Positions 35,910-45,074 of a stretch of DNA of 64,000 bases are shown piece after piece. A model generated the notes under the pieces. The model was not told the DNA's origin, searched no databases, and saw nothing but the letters and a program-made list of their open reading frames with translations. Origin of the DNA: Hyphomicrobium sp. MC1 (GTDB lineage: Bacteria; Pseudomonadota; Alphaproteobacteria; Rhizobiales; Hyphomicrobiaceae); contig NC_015717.1 in the NCBI RefSeq assembly GCF_000253295.1, positions 1,674,001 to 1,738,000 of the forward strand. The letters run 5' to 3'. Numbering within the stretch: the stretch's first letter is position 1; each line of letters starts with the position of its first letter. Made by a program: the position numbers and the translations under genes.

Positions 35910-36280
35910 ATGCGGTCTATACGAGCGGACAGCCGATCAATCGTTTTGTCGGTGGGCGCCGGCATCCTGTTCACTGCTATCCTGCAAACGGGTGGCTGGC
36001 AGATGTCGCATGCACTGCTCGTCGCCTCCTCAGCCTCGGTGTCTTTGTCGGGGCACGTGTCATCGGTCAGGGAGCCGGTCACATGGCACTCGTAATCGCC
36101 GCTCTTGCTGCGGGCGAGACATACAACTTCTTCGCGACCGGAGAGCGGACGGTCATCGAGCGCGAGGCGGGAGTGGACCCTTTGCGGGCCCTCGCCAAGC
36201 ACAACGCGGCGGTCCGGAAGCTCGCTGCGCTCGAATGGGGGCGAAGGTTCGAGGCCTTCATCGCCTACCATTTATATTAG
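35910..36280 (+). pseudogene. small membrane-type hypothetical protein, frameshifted
   Basis: Two overlapping frames seem to be parts of one protein. The first gives a hydrophobic segment (IVLSVGAGILFTAILQ) and GWQMSHALLVA. After a shift near 36015-36030 the other frame continues LGVFVGARVIGQGAGH, then GETYNFFATGERTVIER and a helical C-terminus. A start at ATG 36083 for the second part alone is possible. No family is recognised. Confidence 0.35.
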
Positions 36281-36359
36281 TCACTTACGATTTTGATCGC
36301 CATTGCGAGCGTCCCGAGAGGCTCTATGGGTAGAGACCAATTTGGTTTTTGTCCGCGCG

Positions 36360-36600
36360 TTAGTTGAGATAAGCCCTAAGAAACGCTCGAAGCTCACGAA
36401 TTGATTGAATCGGATTGAAGTCCTTGAGGATCATCGCTCGTGCGAACACGCCGTCGAGATACGTTGAGATGAAGCTCGCGGTCTCATCGACATTTACTTT
36501 GCGAAATTCGCCGCTCTTGATTCCGTCGGCCAGCATCTGGAGTGCCCTACGCCGCGCTCCGGCCAGTCCAGGCGCTGGCCGACGACGGCCAAGTTCTAAC
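36360..36600 (-). pseudogene. TetR-family regulator, C-terminal remnant
   Basis: The last ~70 codons (LQMLADGIKSGEFRKVN, then FISTYLDGVFARAMIL and RELRAFLRAYLN) look like the ligand-binding C-terminus of a TetR-family repressor. The frame stays open upstream to 36932, but that part has no helix-turn-helix and is unlike the family, so the DNA-binding domain is lost. A palindromic operator-like site of the TetR type lies upstream at 36851-36867. Confidence 0.5.
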
Positions 36601-36850
36601 TTAATCCGTGATGAGGCCAGACCGTATTCTGATAGGTTGACCAATTGCTGGGGCCGCTGTTCGGGGTGCTGCCGCGGCGGCGTTTTCCAAAGTTTCTCTC
36701 GTATCGCGGTCGTGAAAATATCGCCCCTTTTGTTTGGCCTGTCACTGATGAAACACTTGGCACCGCACTCCACGTGGGGATGATCTTGCTCAGGTCTCGG
36801 TGCGGGCGATGGAACTTTAGGACACGAAGAGCATCGCTGCGGCAAAGCCT

Positions 36851-36867
36851 CGTAACAGTACGTTACA
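36851..36867. promoter_or_regulatory. TGTAAC-N5-GTTAC palindrome, candidate operator
   Basis: On the minus strand TTGTAACGTACTGTTACG. It has the same half-sites and spacing as the palindrome at 31354-31372. It lies about 150 bp upstream of the kinase-like gene at 37019 and upstream of the TetR remnant. Confidence 0.4.
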
Positions 36868-37018
36868 ATTTGCGAATTTAGAGAAATCGCGCAGGCCAAT
36901 TTTCCGCAGAGAAACTCCCTTGATCTGTTCATTAAAATTTTTCTCGTAGAGGATGATCGATTGAGATCGCAAGAAAGGCGAAGCTGCGCGAGTTCAATCT
37001 AAGTCTGGAAAGAAGGTA

Positions 37019-37474
37019 ATGCGAAAAATCCTCATCATGGGCCTTCCCGGCTCCGGCAAGACGACCTTGGCATCTTTGCTCGCTCCAAAACTCTCGGCGG
37101 TGCACTTAAATGGAGATGCGGTTCGAGAACATCTTAACCGTGACCTCGCTTTTGATCTCCCTGATCGGATTGAACATGCGCGCCGCCTTGGCTGGCTATC
37201 GGACCAAATCACCAAAGCAGGGCATTTCGCAGTAGTAGATTTTGTTTGTCCAACTGAAAGCACACGAGGCGCATTCCAAGCAGAAAAGTCAGCATTTATT
37301 GTCTGGGTCGATCGCATCAGGGCGGGGCGCTTCGAGGACACGAACAAGATATTCGAAGCACCATCAGTCTACAATATTCGAGTGTCCAGTCAGGGAGCGC
37401 CTGAGCAATGGGCAGCACACATCGTTTCAACGGTTCGAATGGCGATCATGCAGACAAGTAAATTCGCAATTTGA
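37019..37474 (+). CDS. P-loop kinase-like protein (adenylylsulfate-kinase-like), copy B
   Basis: 151 aa, paralogue of the gene at 25775-26200. It shares MRKILI-G-PGSGK(S/T)T at the N-terminus, ARRLGWLSDQITKAGHFAVV, SAFIVWVDRI and a C-terminal APEQWAAHI. DFVCPTESTRGAF resembles the region of APS kinases that follows the P-loop core. It immediately precedes a sulfotransferase-like gene (4-base TTGA overlap if the earliest start of that gene is used), which fits a role in sulfate activation or transfer. Length and missing motifs leave the substrate open. Confidence 0.72.
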   Translation: MRKILIMGLPGSGKTTLASLLAPKLSAVHLNGDAVREHLNRDLAFDLPDRIEHARRLGWLSDQITKAGHFAVVDFVCPTESTRGAFQAEKSAFIVWVDRIRAGRFEDTNKIFEAPSVYNIRVSSQGAPEQWAAHIVSTVRMAIMQTSKFAI

Positions 37475-37533
37475 GGGTTGCGACAGCAGATGCTTCAAAA
37501 ATCATTAAATATCTAGGCAAGAGAAATTTGCAC

Positions 37534-38448
37534 ATGCGTCACCACTTGCTGATTGCAGGCACCGGCAGGGCGGGCACGAGCCTCCTCGTGCGTATACTCG
37601 ATGCGTGCGGATTAGAAACTCAGCTCCGGGGGCGGTTCGGTGATATAGGCTGGGACGAAAGTGCTCAAGCTGGTCTAGAAAGTATTCCTGTCCTTGGAGA
37701 AAATCAGCCGTACGTGGTCAAATCGCCTTGGAGTTACCAATTCATCGATGAGTTGCTCCGGCGCCCGGATCTGAAGTTAGACTGCGTATTTCTTCCGATC
37801 CGAAATTTAGCTGAGGCTACGGCAAGTCGTATTACTCTGGAACTTCAGCACCGCTATCAGACTTGGGAAGCCGCGACCGAGTTGCACGAGAGCTGGCGCG
37901 AATGGGGCGTCGTGCCAGGTGGATTGACCTATTCGTTGGAGCCCATCGATCAGTCCCGATTGCTTGCACATTCTCTGCATCGCATGATTGAAGCCCTGGT
38001 CAGGCACGACGTTCCCATAAAGTTTCTATATTTTCCAAAGTTCGCCGATGATTTGGAATATTTGTACCGGTGTCTAAAGGGTGCGCTGCCGACCGAACTT
38101 TCTTTTTCGGAATTTCAGCGTCGAGTGGTGCCAGTCATTAATCTGCAAAAGATACGAGCCGGTTGCGAATTGCGAGCTGAAATAGAGGTTGTTTCAGATT
38201 GTCATCCCGATCGCTTTGTGGAAAGCGAGGGACTACCGTCGTTCGGTACGATTGATAACATCAGTCTCAAAAGAGAACTCAAGTCATTGCGAAATGACCT
38301 CATCCGCATCACGGGTGAGCGAGACAAGTTGATTGCTGCCGAACAGCAACGATTACGGCGCTCTTTCAAGCAAGTTATCGTCAGACGGCTTCGCAAAATT
38401 GCAAAGTTATCGGATAGACTGCGCGAGTGTGTGCTAAGCTCTAAATAG
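37534..38448 (+). CDS. sulfotransferase-like P-loop protein with C-terminal coiled coil
   Basis: About 304 aa. It starts with HLLIAGTGRAGTSLLVRIL, the 5'-phosphosulfate-binding loop type of PAPS-dependent sulfotransferases. A DCVFLPIRNLAEATASRI segment sits where the 3'-phosphate-binding arginine/serine motif is expected. The last ~60 residues (KRELKSLRNDL to QVIVRRLRKIAKL) are charged and heptad-like. ATG 37534 is chosen. TTG 37471, overlapping the kinase-like stop, is possible. Together with the second sulfotransferase at 49047 it points to sulfated surface glycans. Confidence 0.65.
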   Translation: MRHHLLIAGTGRAGTSLLVRILDACGLETQLRGRFGDIGWDESAQAGLESIPVLGENQPYVVKSPWSYQFIDELLRRPDLKLDCVFLPIRNLAEATASRITLELQHRYQTWEAATELHESWREWGVVPGGLTYSLEPIDQSRLLAHSLHRMIEALVRHDVPIKFLYFPKFADDLEYLYRCLKGALPTELSFSEFQRRVVPVINLQKIRAGCELRAEIEVVSDCHPDRFVESEGLPSFGTIDNISLKRELKSLRNDLIRITGERDKLIAAEQQRLRRSFKQVIVRRLRKIAKLSDRLRECVLSSK

Positions 38449-38510
38449 AGCCGTCGTTCCGGGTCAACCTGACGCTCTAAACGAGGACGGAATTCTAGCC
38501 TTTCAAACCG

Positions 38511-39290
38511 TCAAGTCGGGTTTCGGCGCGAACGTGGAGTGATGCACAGACGATAGACTTTCATGAGCCGATACCACGACTGAATTGCTGAATATTTGAT
38601 GCCTGTCCATCCTCCAGTAAAATGATGCCTGAAAATATAATATTTGAGAAAATTTATCTGAAATTCAACGGGCAACCTAAGTGCCAAACTCAAAGAAGTA
38701 CGACTTTTCGCATTCTCAACGAGAAGCCAAGTTCGCTCATCCAACTTCGTTGCTAAATGGGCAAACGAGCGGATGGAGTGGTGATGGATTGAAGCCTTGA
38801 GTCTTCCTACAGCAAAATCCCCAGTCAGAACGGAATCATGAATGGGCGAATTTCGGTAGCGCACAACTCGCCGGTCATAAAGTCGGACATACCGATGATC
38901 GCGGGGCCAAAAGCGTGGTGCGGTGGCCCCAGGATACACTAGATCTATAGGTATGCTATATGCTCGCCGAGCTGGCGCTTTGTGCTCGAAAAGGCGCCTA
39001 ATTTCTTCTTGCAAGGCGAGCGTTACGACTTCGTCCGCATCTAGATTGAGTAGCCAGTCATTTCGGCAGATGTCTTCGCCAAAACGCTTTTGTCCGCCAA
39101 AGCCTAACCAAGGTTGAGAGATAACTTTACATCCCGAGTTACGCGCGACAGCTAAAGTATCGTCTGTTGAAGCACAATCGATAACAACGACAACTTCATC
39201 TACCCACGATTGAACAGAATGAATTGCGTATTCGATACGGTCCGCTTCATTCTTAGCGATTATAAAGCATGACACCGGTAGTCTCTTCAT
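38511..39290 (-). CDS. glycosyltransferase family 2, WaaE/KdtX-like
   Basis: 259 aa, GT-A fold. It starts VSCFIIAKNEADRIEYAIHSV, then VVVIDCASTDDTLAVAR and the metal-binding DLNLDADE-type element LLNLDADEVVTLAL. A QKRFGEDICRNDW segment and RLYDRRVVRYRN follow. This pattern matches LPS core beta-1,4-glucosyltransferases of the WaaE type, which act on the inner core in the cytoplasm. It stands alone, convergent with the sulfotransferase-like gene. Confidence 0.82.
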   Translation of the reverse strand: MKRLPVSCFIIAKNEADRIEYAIHSVQSWVDEVVVVIDCASTDDTLAVARNSGCKVISQPWLGFGGQKRFGEDICRNDWLLNLDADEVVTLALQEEIRRLFEHKAPARRAYSIPIDLVYPGATAPRFWPRDHRYVRLYDRRVVRYRNSPIHDSVLTGDFAVGRLKASIHHHSIRSFAHLATKLDERTWLLVENAKSRTSLSLALRLPVEFQINFLKYYIFRHHFTGGWTGIKYSAIQSWYRLMKVYRLCITPRSRRNPT

Positions 39291-39780
39291 CGCGGCCCCC
39301 CTAATATGGGCTGCGCTGCTAGCCAGCCGCTTCGATCGAAGTATGACTAGCCGAACTCAAGTTTGTAACATTTTGCTACTCCCCGAACGCGTCTTCGACA
39401 GTTGGAAGTCAAATTGAAATGCAATGATACAAAGTGAAATCTGTCTGTGTAGATAGGAAGCGGATGATCGTTCCTGTAAACTCCTAGAAGGCGTCCTGGC
39501 TAGGTCGCCTATGCGGCGATCTCGCTCTGCGGGATTGATCAGGCTCCAAGGTTTGTATTTTGAGAATTGTACGCAATCTAAGCGACTGTCCCGTCATACC
39601 GAGGTTTTGAGAAATAGCCGCCGGAGAGTTCATAGTCCGAGCTATGCACATTCTTCGATTAGGAAGACAGGTTCTCTGCGTTGCATTTAGCTATAGAGCG
39701 CTCGCTTCCTAAGGGAGAAACCAAGACCATCAGATTGTGGAACTAGCGGCTCGGTGTCTCCCTTGGTAAGGGTTTCATTA
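39291..39780. other. intergenic region, nothing recognised
   Basis: About 490 bp. No open frame with family resemblance on either strand. It would contain the promoter of the minus-strand glycosyltransferase. Confidence 0.45.
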
Positions 39781-40092
39781 TCATTGGAGACGGAGCATTT
39801 GCCCTGCTCGATCGCGAGACGGCGACGACAGGAATTCAGGACGCTGGGCCGCCAAAAGTTCGCATTGCAGCTGGTAGCCGTCGGCCATCGCTAAATCGTC
39901 GACCATCCTAAGCGTCTCTTCAGTCAGACGGTCGAGCGTGTTCTGGGCGCCTCGAGTCGCCGATATCGCCTCGATGTGCGCTGGCGCTCCATCAGACAGG
40001 GCGCCTTCGCGCTTGAGCGCCTTTCTCAGATCCGCTCCCGCTTTTCTGATTTTCTGCCGCATGTCGCTAACCCGTCGGCCGCCTTGCCTCAT
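39781..40092 (-). CDS. hypothetical protein, possibly a remnant
   Basis: 103 aa from ATG 40092, basic and Ala/Arg-rich (MRQKIRKAGADLRKALKREG), with a predicted helical middle (LDRLTEETLRMVDDLAMADG). The same frame is open about 24 codons further upstream without a start codon. A related-looking coding texture continues in another frame to about 40330, so this may be the tail of a broken longer gene. No family is recognised. Confidence 0.35.
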   Translation of the reverse strand: MRQGGRRVSDMRQKIRKAGADLRKALKREGALSDGAPAHIEAISATRGAQNTLDRLTEETLRMVDDLAMADGYQLQCELLAAQRPEFLSSPSRDRAGQMLRLQ

Positions 40093-40616
40093 CGGGCTTA
40101 ATTCGCTTGGCGGCTTGGCCGGCTTAGAATGCGGCTTCAGCTCATCGATCGGCGTTTGCGACGTAAAACCTGCCGATCAGATCCATCGGTGAAAACCGCA
40201 ACGTCGCCGTGGTGCGTGCTGCGCGGCCGCTATGTTGATGAATGGCCGAATTTGCAAAGGCTGAAAGGCGTAAAGCCCGCGGCGTGCTCGACCTGATGTT
40301 GCAGTTGAGGCCAAGGGTCTCTAGCACTTTCGCAGCGAGTAGGCTGATCGGCTTGGAGAGCAGGAAGTGACGGGGGGCGGTGCGCCGTGAACCGAAATCA
40401 GACGACAGGCCCGACGTTCGGCTATACGCTCGGCGAGGAAATTCTGTTTAACGATCATTCCCAGCGATTCGGCTTGGCAGCAGTGCGTCGGACCTTTGGA
40501 GAACAGGATAAGCGTGCGGCAGTCACGATAAGGCTATCAAGAAGCTTTATGTCGCGGAGAAGATCGAGATGAAGCGCCGTCGCTTGAATCTTGTCGAGGC
40601 TACCCGATTGCATTAT
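40093..40616. other. degenerate region before rmlA 3' end
   Basis: Short frames with coding-like composition on both strands (for example SAIHQHSGRAARTTATLRF on minus near 40200-40260, and KKLYVAEKIEMKRRR on plus near 40530-40580) but no intact gene. It is probably the debris of a mobile element. Confidence 0.35.
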
Positions 40617-41495
40617 TTACATTTCCTCGATCACTTGGCGAATGTAATCTACGTATTTTCCTTTACCGAGACTCGCGAGCCAGTGCTCCATTTCGGAAGG
40701 TTTAAGATAGCCTAGGCGAAGCGCGATTTCTTCGGGGCACGCAATTTTGAGGCCCTGGCGTCTTTCAATGGTTGCGACGTAATCGCCCGCATCCATCAGG
40801 CTCTCGAATGTTCCCGTGTCGAGCCATGCGAAGCCACGACCCATCTTTTCGACGTGGAGCGCATCAAGCGCTAGATACATTTCATTCAACGTCGTGATCT
40901 CGAGTTCGCCACGTGCCGATGGTGTAACGCGTGATGCGAGGTCAGCGACGCGCTCATCGTAGAAATAGATGCCAGTGACGACCCAACGCGATTTTGGACT
41001 CGTTGGCTTTTCGATGATGGATAGCGCTTTGCCAGAGGCGTCGAACGTGACGACGCCATAGCGTTCTGGATCGGCGACTTCGTAAGCAAAAATTGTTGCG
41101 CCACTGTCGCGGTCTGCGGCGGCGCGCAACATGTCGACAAGCCCATGGCCGTAGAAAATGTTGTCACCGAGGACGAGCGCGCAGCGGTCGCCGCCGATGA
41201 AGTCGCGGCCGATGATGAAAGCCTGCGCCAGCCCCTCTGGTGCGGGCTGGATAGCATAGCTCAAGCGGATACCGAATTGCTCACCTGAGCCGAGCAGACT
41301 TTGAAACAAGGGCTGGTCGTGCGGCGTGGTGATGATCAGGATGTCGCGAATGCCAGCGAGCATGAGCGTCGACAGCGGATAATAAATCATCGGCTTGTCG
41401 TAGACAGGAAGAAGTTGCTTTGAAACCGCGAGGGTCAACGGGTAGAGGCGTGTGCCGCTTCCTCCAGCGAGAATGATGCCCTTCAATGTGCTCAT
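40617..41495 (-). CDS. rmlA: glucose-1-phosphate thymidylyltransferase
   Basis: 292 aa, the usual length of RmlA. It makes dTDP-glucose from dTTP and glucose-1-phosphate, the first step of dTDP-L-rhamnose synthesis. The N-terminal nucleotide-binding motif is ILAGGSGTRLYPLT, followed by KQLLPVYDKPMIYYPLS, LVLGDNIFYGHG and EKPTSPKSRWVVTGIYF. Its ATG overlaps the rmlD stop by 4 bases, making it the last gene of the rmlCBDA operon. The cytoplasmic enzyme is feedback-inhibited by dTDP-rhamnose in characterised homologues. Confidence 0.96.
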   Translation of the reverse strand: MSTLKGIILAGGSGTRLYPLTLAVSKQLLPVYDKPMIYYPLSTLMLAGIRDILIITTPHDQPLFQSLLGSGEQFGIRLSYAIQPAPEGLAQAFIIGRDFIGGDRCALVLGDNIFYGHGLVDMLRAAADRDSGATIFAYEVADPERYGVVTFDASGKALSIIEKPTSPKSRWVVTGIYFYDERVADLASRVTPSARGELEITTLNEMYLALDALHVEKMGRGFAWLDTGTFESLMDAGDYVATIERRQGLKIACPEEIALRLGYLKPSEMEHWLASLGKGKYVDYIRQVIEEM

Positions 41496-42442
41496 GCTGT
41501 TGAATCGAAGCCCTGTTTCGGACGTTGCGGTGTTTCGTCATGACGTGCGCCGATCATCCGATCGAGAGCCTCCGATAACGCATCCTGCCATGGGCGGAGC
41601 TTTATGCCGTAGACATGTGAAAGCTTGTCGTTGGAGAGCACAGAATAGGCGGGGCGGCGGGCTTTCGTCGGATAGGCGCTTGTTGGTATTGGATGGACGA
41701 TTGCTTGGGGTCCGCCTCTTCGGGCTGCTCCGTCGATGATTGCGCGGGCGAACCCGTACCAGGACGTCTCACCGCTGTTTGTTGCGTGAAATGTGCCGAA
41801 GCATTTGGGGCTTGGCGACAAGGTGCGAAGATGACTGATGATTTGGCAAACCGTCGTGGCGAGATCGAGAGCGTAGGTCGGGCTGCCGCGCTGATCATCG
41901 ACGACGTTAATCTCGGGTCGTTCGTGATTGAGGCGCAACATCGTCTTCATAAAGTTTGATCCAAACGGACTGAAGACCCAAGCCGTGCGCAGAATGATAT
42001 GCTTGGGGTTGGCTTCGGCGACGAGGCTTTCACCGGCGAGCTTGCTCTCTCCATAGACACCGAGCGGAGACACTGTATCAGTCTCGACGTACGATGCGCC
42101 TTTGCTGCCATCAAATACATAATCGGTCGAAAAATGAATGATTGGAGCGCCGATCTCGGAGGCGGCTTCGGCGGCAGACTGTGCGCCCACTGCGTTTATT
42201 GCGAAGGCGGTCTCGGATTCATCTTCCGCCTGGTCGACGGCCGTATAGGCCGCGGCATTGACGATGAAATCGGGCAGCGCTGCCCGGATTGCCTCAGATA
42301 CCGAAGATGGATTGCGAAGATCGGTCTCCGGTCGTCCGATCTGCACAACGTGATATCCGGATGCGCTCAGAGTTTCGTCGAGGGAACGGGCGACTTGGCC
42401 GTTGCGGCCGAGGACCAGAATGGATTTTCCGTCAGATGTCAC
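41492..42442 (-). CDS. rmlD: dTDP-4-dehydrorhamnose reductase
   Basis: 316 aa. A Rossmann fold starts ILVLGRNGQVARSL, then VNAAAYTAVDQAEDE, HFSTDYVFDG and the catalytic YGESKLAGE (Tyr-x3-Lys). It performs the last step, reducing the 4-keto group to give dTDP-L-rhamnose. It overlaps rmlB upstream and rmlA downstream by 4 bases each. The protein is slightly longer than typical RmlD because of a C-terminal tail of about 15 residues. A decayed N-terminal fragment of a second rmlD lies near 44690-44790. Confidence 0.95.
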   Translation of the reverse strand: MTSDGKSILVLGRNGQVARSLDETLSASGYHVVQIGRPETDLRNPSSVSEAIRAALPDFIVNAAAYTAVDQAEDESETAFAINAVGAQSAAEAASEIGAPIIHFSTDYVFDGSKGASYVETDTVSPLGVYGESKLAGESLVAEANPKHIILRTAWVFSPFGSNFMKTMLRLNHERPEINVVDDQRGSPTYALDLATTVCQIISHLRTLSPSPKCFGTFHATNSGETSWYGFARAIIDGAARRGGPQAIVHPIPTSAYPTKARRPAYSVLSNDKLSHVYGIKLRPWQDALSEALDRMIGARHDETPQRPKQGFDSTA

Positions 42443-43530
42443 GCGGAATTATCCGCAAGCTGAGTTTCGTTGATTGGCGAATTATCAATCAGGCCGAGCC
42501 TGGTTCCGGAATAGACGTTTTCGCGCAGAGGACGCCACCACCACGCATTATTCAAGTACCAGTCGACGGTTGCGGCAATGCCAGTCTCGAACGTTTGGTC
42601 GGCGCGCCAACCTAATTCCGTTTCGATTTTTGTTGGATCGATGGCGTATCGCCTGTCGTGACCGGGGCGGTCGGGCACGAAGGTGATGAGATTTCGTCGC
42701 GCGATATCGCCTGGGGAGCGATCGTCAACGAGGTCGCATATGCGCTCCACCACCGCAATGTTTTCAACCGGCGCGCGACCGCCGATATTATAGGTTTCGC
42801 CGGTGCGACCGCGCTCGAGAACAGTCGCGAGCGCCTTCACATGATCCTCGACGTAAAGCCAATCGCGTACGTTGCGGCCGTCGCCATAGACGGGTAGCGG
42901 TTTGTTTTCGAGGGCATTGAGAATGATCAGCGGGATCAGTTTCTCGGGAAAATGATAGGGACCATAGTTGTTCGAGCAGTTCGTAATCAGCGTCGGCAGG
43001 CCGTACGTCTCGTACCAGGCGCTGACGAGATGATCTGATGAAGCCTTGCTGGCGGAATAAGGTGACCTTGGATTGTAGGCGGTGCTCTCCGTGAAGAAGC
43101 CGTCACCGTCCAGGCTGCCGTAAACTTCGTCGGTGGAGACGTGCAGGAAGCGGAACGTTTCTCGAAGCGCTGGGGGGCGTTCGCTCCAATATTTCCTGGC
43201 GGCCTCGAGCAGGACGTGCGTTCCCAAAACGTTGGTAGAGATGAAAGCCGCAGATGACGAAATTGATCGGTCGACATGAGACTCGGCGGCAAGATGCATG
43301 ACCGCATCGGGCCGGTATTCAGCGAAGATGCGATTGATGCTGTCGCCGTCGCATATATCGGCTTGAACGAAGTGATAGTTGGCTCGGCTTGAGACCGAAG
43401 CGACCGATTGTAAATTAGCAGCGTATGTGAGTTTGTCGACGTTCAGCACGTCCCAGCTGCGCTCATGCACCAGATACCGGACTAATGCGGATCCGATGAA
43501 GCCAGCTCCGCCTGTGACGATGACTCTCAT
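42439..43530 (-). CDS. rmlB: dTDP-glucose 4,6-dehydratase
   Basis: About 363 aa. The start is ATG 43530, with GAGGGA 5-6 bases upstream. A longer frame to 43602 overlaps rmlC and lacks a site. The NAD-binding motif is VTGGAGFIGSALVRYL, with HLAAESHVDRSI, HVSTDEVYGSL and the catalytic YSASKASSDHLV. It converts dTDP-glucose to dTDP-4-keto-6-deoxyglucose. It is the second gene of rmlCBDA, with 28 bp between it and rmlC. Confidence 0.96.
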   Translation of the reverse strand: MRVIVTGGAGFIGSALVRYLVHERSWDVLNVDKLTYAANLQSVASVSSRANYHFVQADICDGDSINRIFAEYRPDAVMHLAAESHVDRSISSSAAFISTNVLGTHVLLEAARKYWSERPPALRETFRFLHVSTDEVYGSLDGDGFFTESTAYNPRSPYSASKASSDHLVSAWYETYGLPTLITNCSNNYGPYHFPEKLIPLIILNALENKPLPVYGDGRNVRDWLYVEDHVKALATVLERGRTGETYNIGGRAPVENIAVVERICDLVDDRSPGDIARRNLITFVPDRPGHDRRYAIDPTKIETELGWRADQTFETGIAATVDWYLNNAWWWRPLRENVYSGTRLGLIDNSPINETQLADNSA

Positions 43531-43558
43531 TTTTTCCCTCAGAGTTGCAGGATGTGCA

Positions 43559-44113
43559 TTAGAATTCCCCTGAAACATCGTTGAATAACGGGAGTCTTGC
43601 ATCCTTATCCGATAGAAATGCTTCGGTGGTGGTTACGGGCCAGGCGATATCGAGCTCGGGATCAGACCATAAAATGCCACCTTCGGCTCCAGGCGCGTAA
43701 TGAGATGAGACCTTGTAGACCACTTCGGTATTTGTCTCCAGCGTGCAGAAACCATGCGCAAAGCCATTCGGAATATAAACTTGATGGCCATTTTCTGCCG
43801 ATAACTCAGCGGAGACGTGTTGTCCGTAAGTTGCGGATCCTGGCCTCAGGTCGACCGCAACGTCAAAGATTCGCCCCTTACTTACCCGTACTAACTTTGC
43901 CTGCGTGTGCGGTGGTCTCTGGAAATGAAGGCCTCTGACCGTACCTGCCTTCAAGGATAGTGACATGTTGTCTTGCAAAAAGACGTCGTCGATGCCGACG
44001 TCCCGCAATGCTTTGGAATTATAAACTTCAACGAAAAAGCCCCTAGCGTCATTGAAGCGTCCTGGTCTAATCAGAGCTACGCCTGGAATAGAAAGCTCAA
44101 CTACTTCTAGCAT
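43559..44113 (-). CDS. rmlC: dTDP-4-dehydrorhamnose 3,5-epimerase
   Basis: 184 aa, cupin fold. Visible motifs are RPGRFNDARGFFVEVYN, FLQDNMSLS, VRGLHFQRPPHTQAKLV with the catalytic His, YIPNGFAHGFCTLE and the catalytic Tyr region TEVVYKVS. It epimerises C3 and C5 of the 4-keto sugar. First gene of the rmlCBDA operon. A degenerate second copy is found at about 44800-45074 on the same strand. Confidence 0.95.
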   Translation of the reverse strand: MLEVVELSIPGVALIRPGRFNDARGFFVEVYNSKALRDVGIDDVFLQDNMSLSLKAGTVRGLHFQRPPHTQAKLVRVSKGRIFDVAVDLRPGSATYGQHVSAELSAENGHQVYIPNGFAHGFCTLETNTEVVYKVSSHYAPGAEGGILWSDPELDIAWPVTTTEAFLSDKDARLPLFNDVSGEF

Positions 44114-44689
44114 TAGCTCGCTCGATAATGAAAAGGAGACACAAGAACTTGCTCGGTCATTTCATGCCCAACAAAAATACTCAATACGGTATTTGCTCTT
44201 TGCGAATGTCTCGACAAGCTGATCGCTTGACCCTTCTTAATTGGCGGTCTGTCCAGCATCACGGGCTATGGTCTACGTTAGAATCTGGTCGTCATAGATT
44301 GGCGGCTGGGCCGGCCGGAGCGTAGGTTGGGCCAGATGCCAGAGACATGATCGCTTCTGACGTCAGGTTGCGGTCTGCGGCGATTTCTCCTTGCCTATTG
44401 CGACTGCACTTCAAGGGCGCCCACGGCGTTGTTCGCGTCGGCGCCTTAGATTCCGGCTAGAGTTCTCGTTTGACTCGGTGTGTGCCCAATTTCCTGTCTG
44501 GTAGATCCGCGTGACGAAGTCGTCGAAATCAGGGTGGGTGATCGACTATCTTAATAGCAATGTAATCTAGATAATTTGCTCGTAACTGCTTCATCTCGGA
44601 CCCGATCAGGTCGTATTCATTTTTTCAGCAGCTGCGTGATGCAAGGTCATTCTGCGGCCGAATTAGCACGGTGACAGACGAAAGCGCGC
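44114..44689. other. intergenic region upstream of rmlC
   Basis: About 575 bp with no intact gene. It should hold the rmlC promoter. Nothing else is recognised before the rml relic. Confidence 0.45.
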
Positions 44690-45074
44690 CACCTCGGCGT
44701 GATCGACGGCCGTATGGGCTGCCGCGTTGATGTTGAAATTCGGCCGTGCCGTCAAGACAACTTCGTCAAGAAAGCGGGCGACTTGGCCTGTTGGGCTCGA
44801 GTGTGCAAAAAACTTGTGCGAAGCCGCGGGGAATGCACAACTGTAGAACTTTCCTAGCCGAAAATTCAGCGGTAACGTGCTGCCATATGTCGAAGATTGC
44901 CGTCGTAAATCGACCGGCCGCGTCGAAGATGCGTCCGCGGCTAACGCACACGAGCTTCGCCTGCGCGTCGGGGATGGACCGAAAATGCGGGCCGTGAATC
45001 GTGCCAGCCTGGGAGGAGAGCGAAAAATTGCCCTGCACGAACGGTTCTTGAATACCCGCTCGCGAACTAAGCAA
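44690..45074 (-). pseudogene. fused relic of rmlC and rmlD
   Basis: From 45074 leftwards the minus strand reads like RmlC: FVQGNFSLSSQAGTIHGPHF, DAQAKLVCVSRGRIFDAA, HVTAEFSA and RGFAQVFCTLEP, with the catalytic RGLHF changed to HGPHF. From about 44790 to 44690 the DNA instead resembles the 5' part of rmlD (compare 42230-42410), including the AAAYTAVD and GQVAR coding stretches, with an internal deletion. It is the remnant of a second rml cluster in which rmlC and rmlD became joined. Confidence 0.65.
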
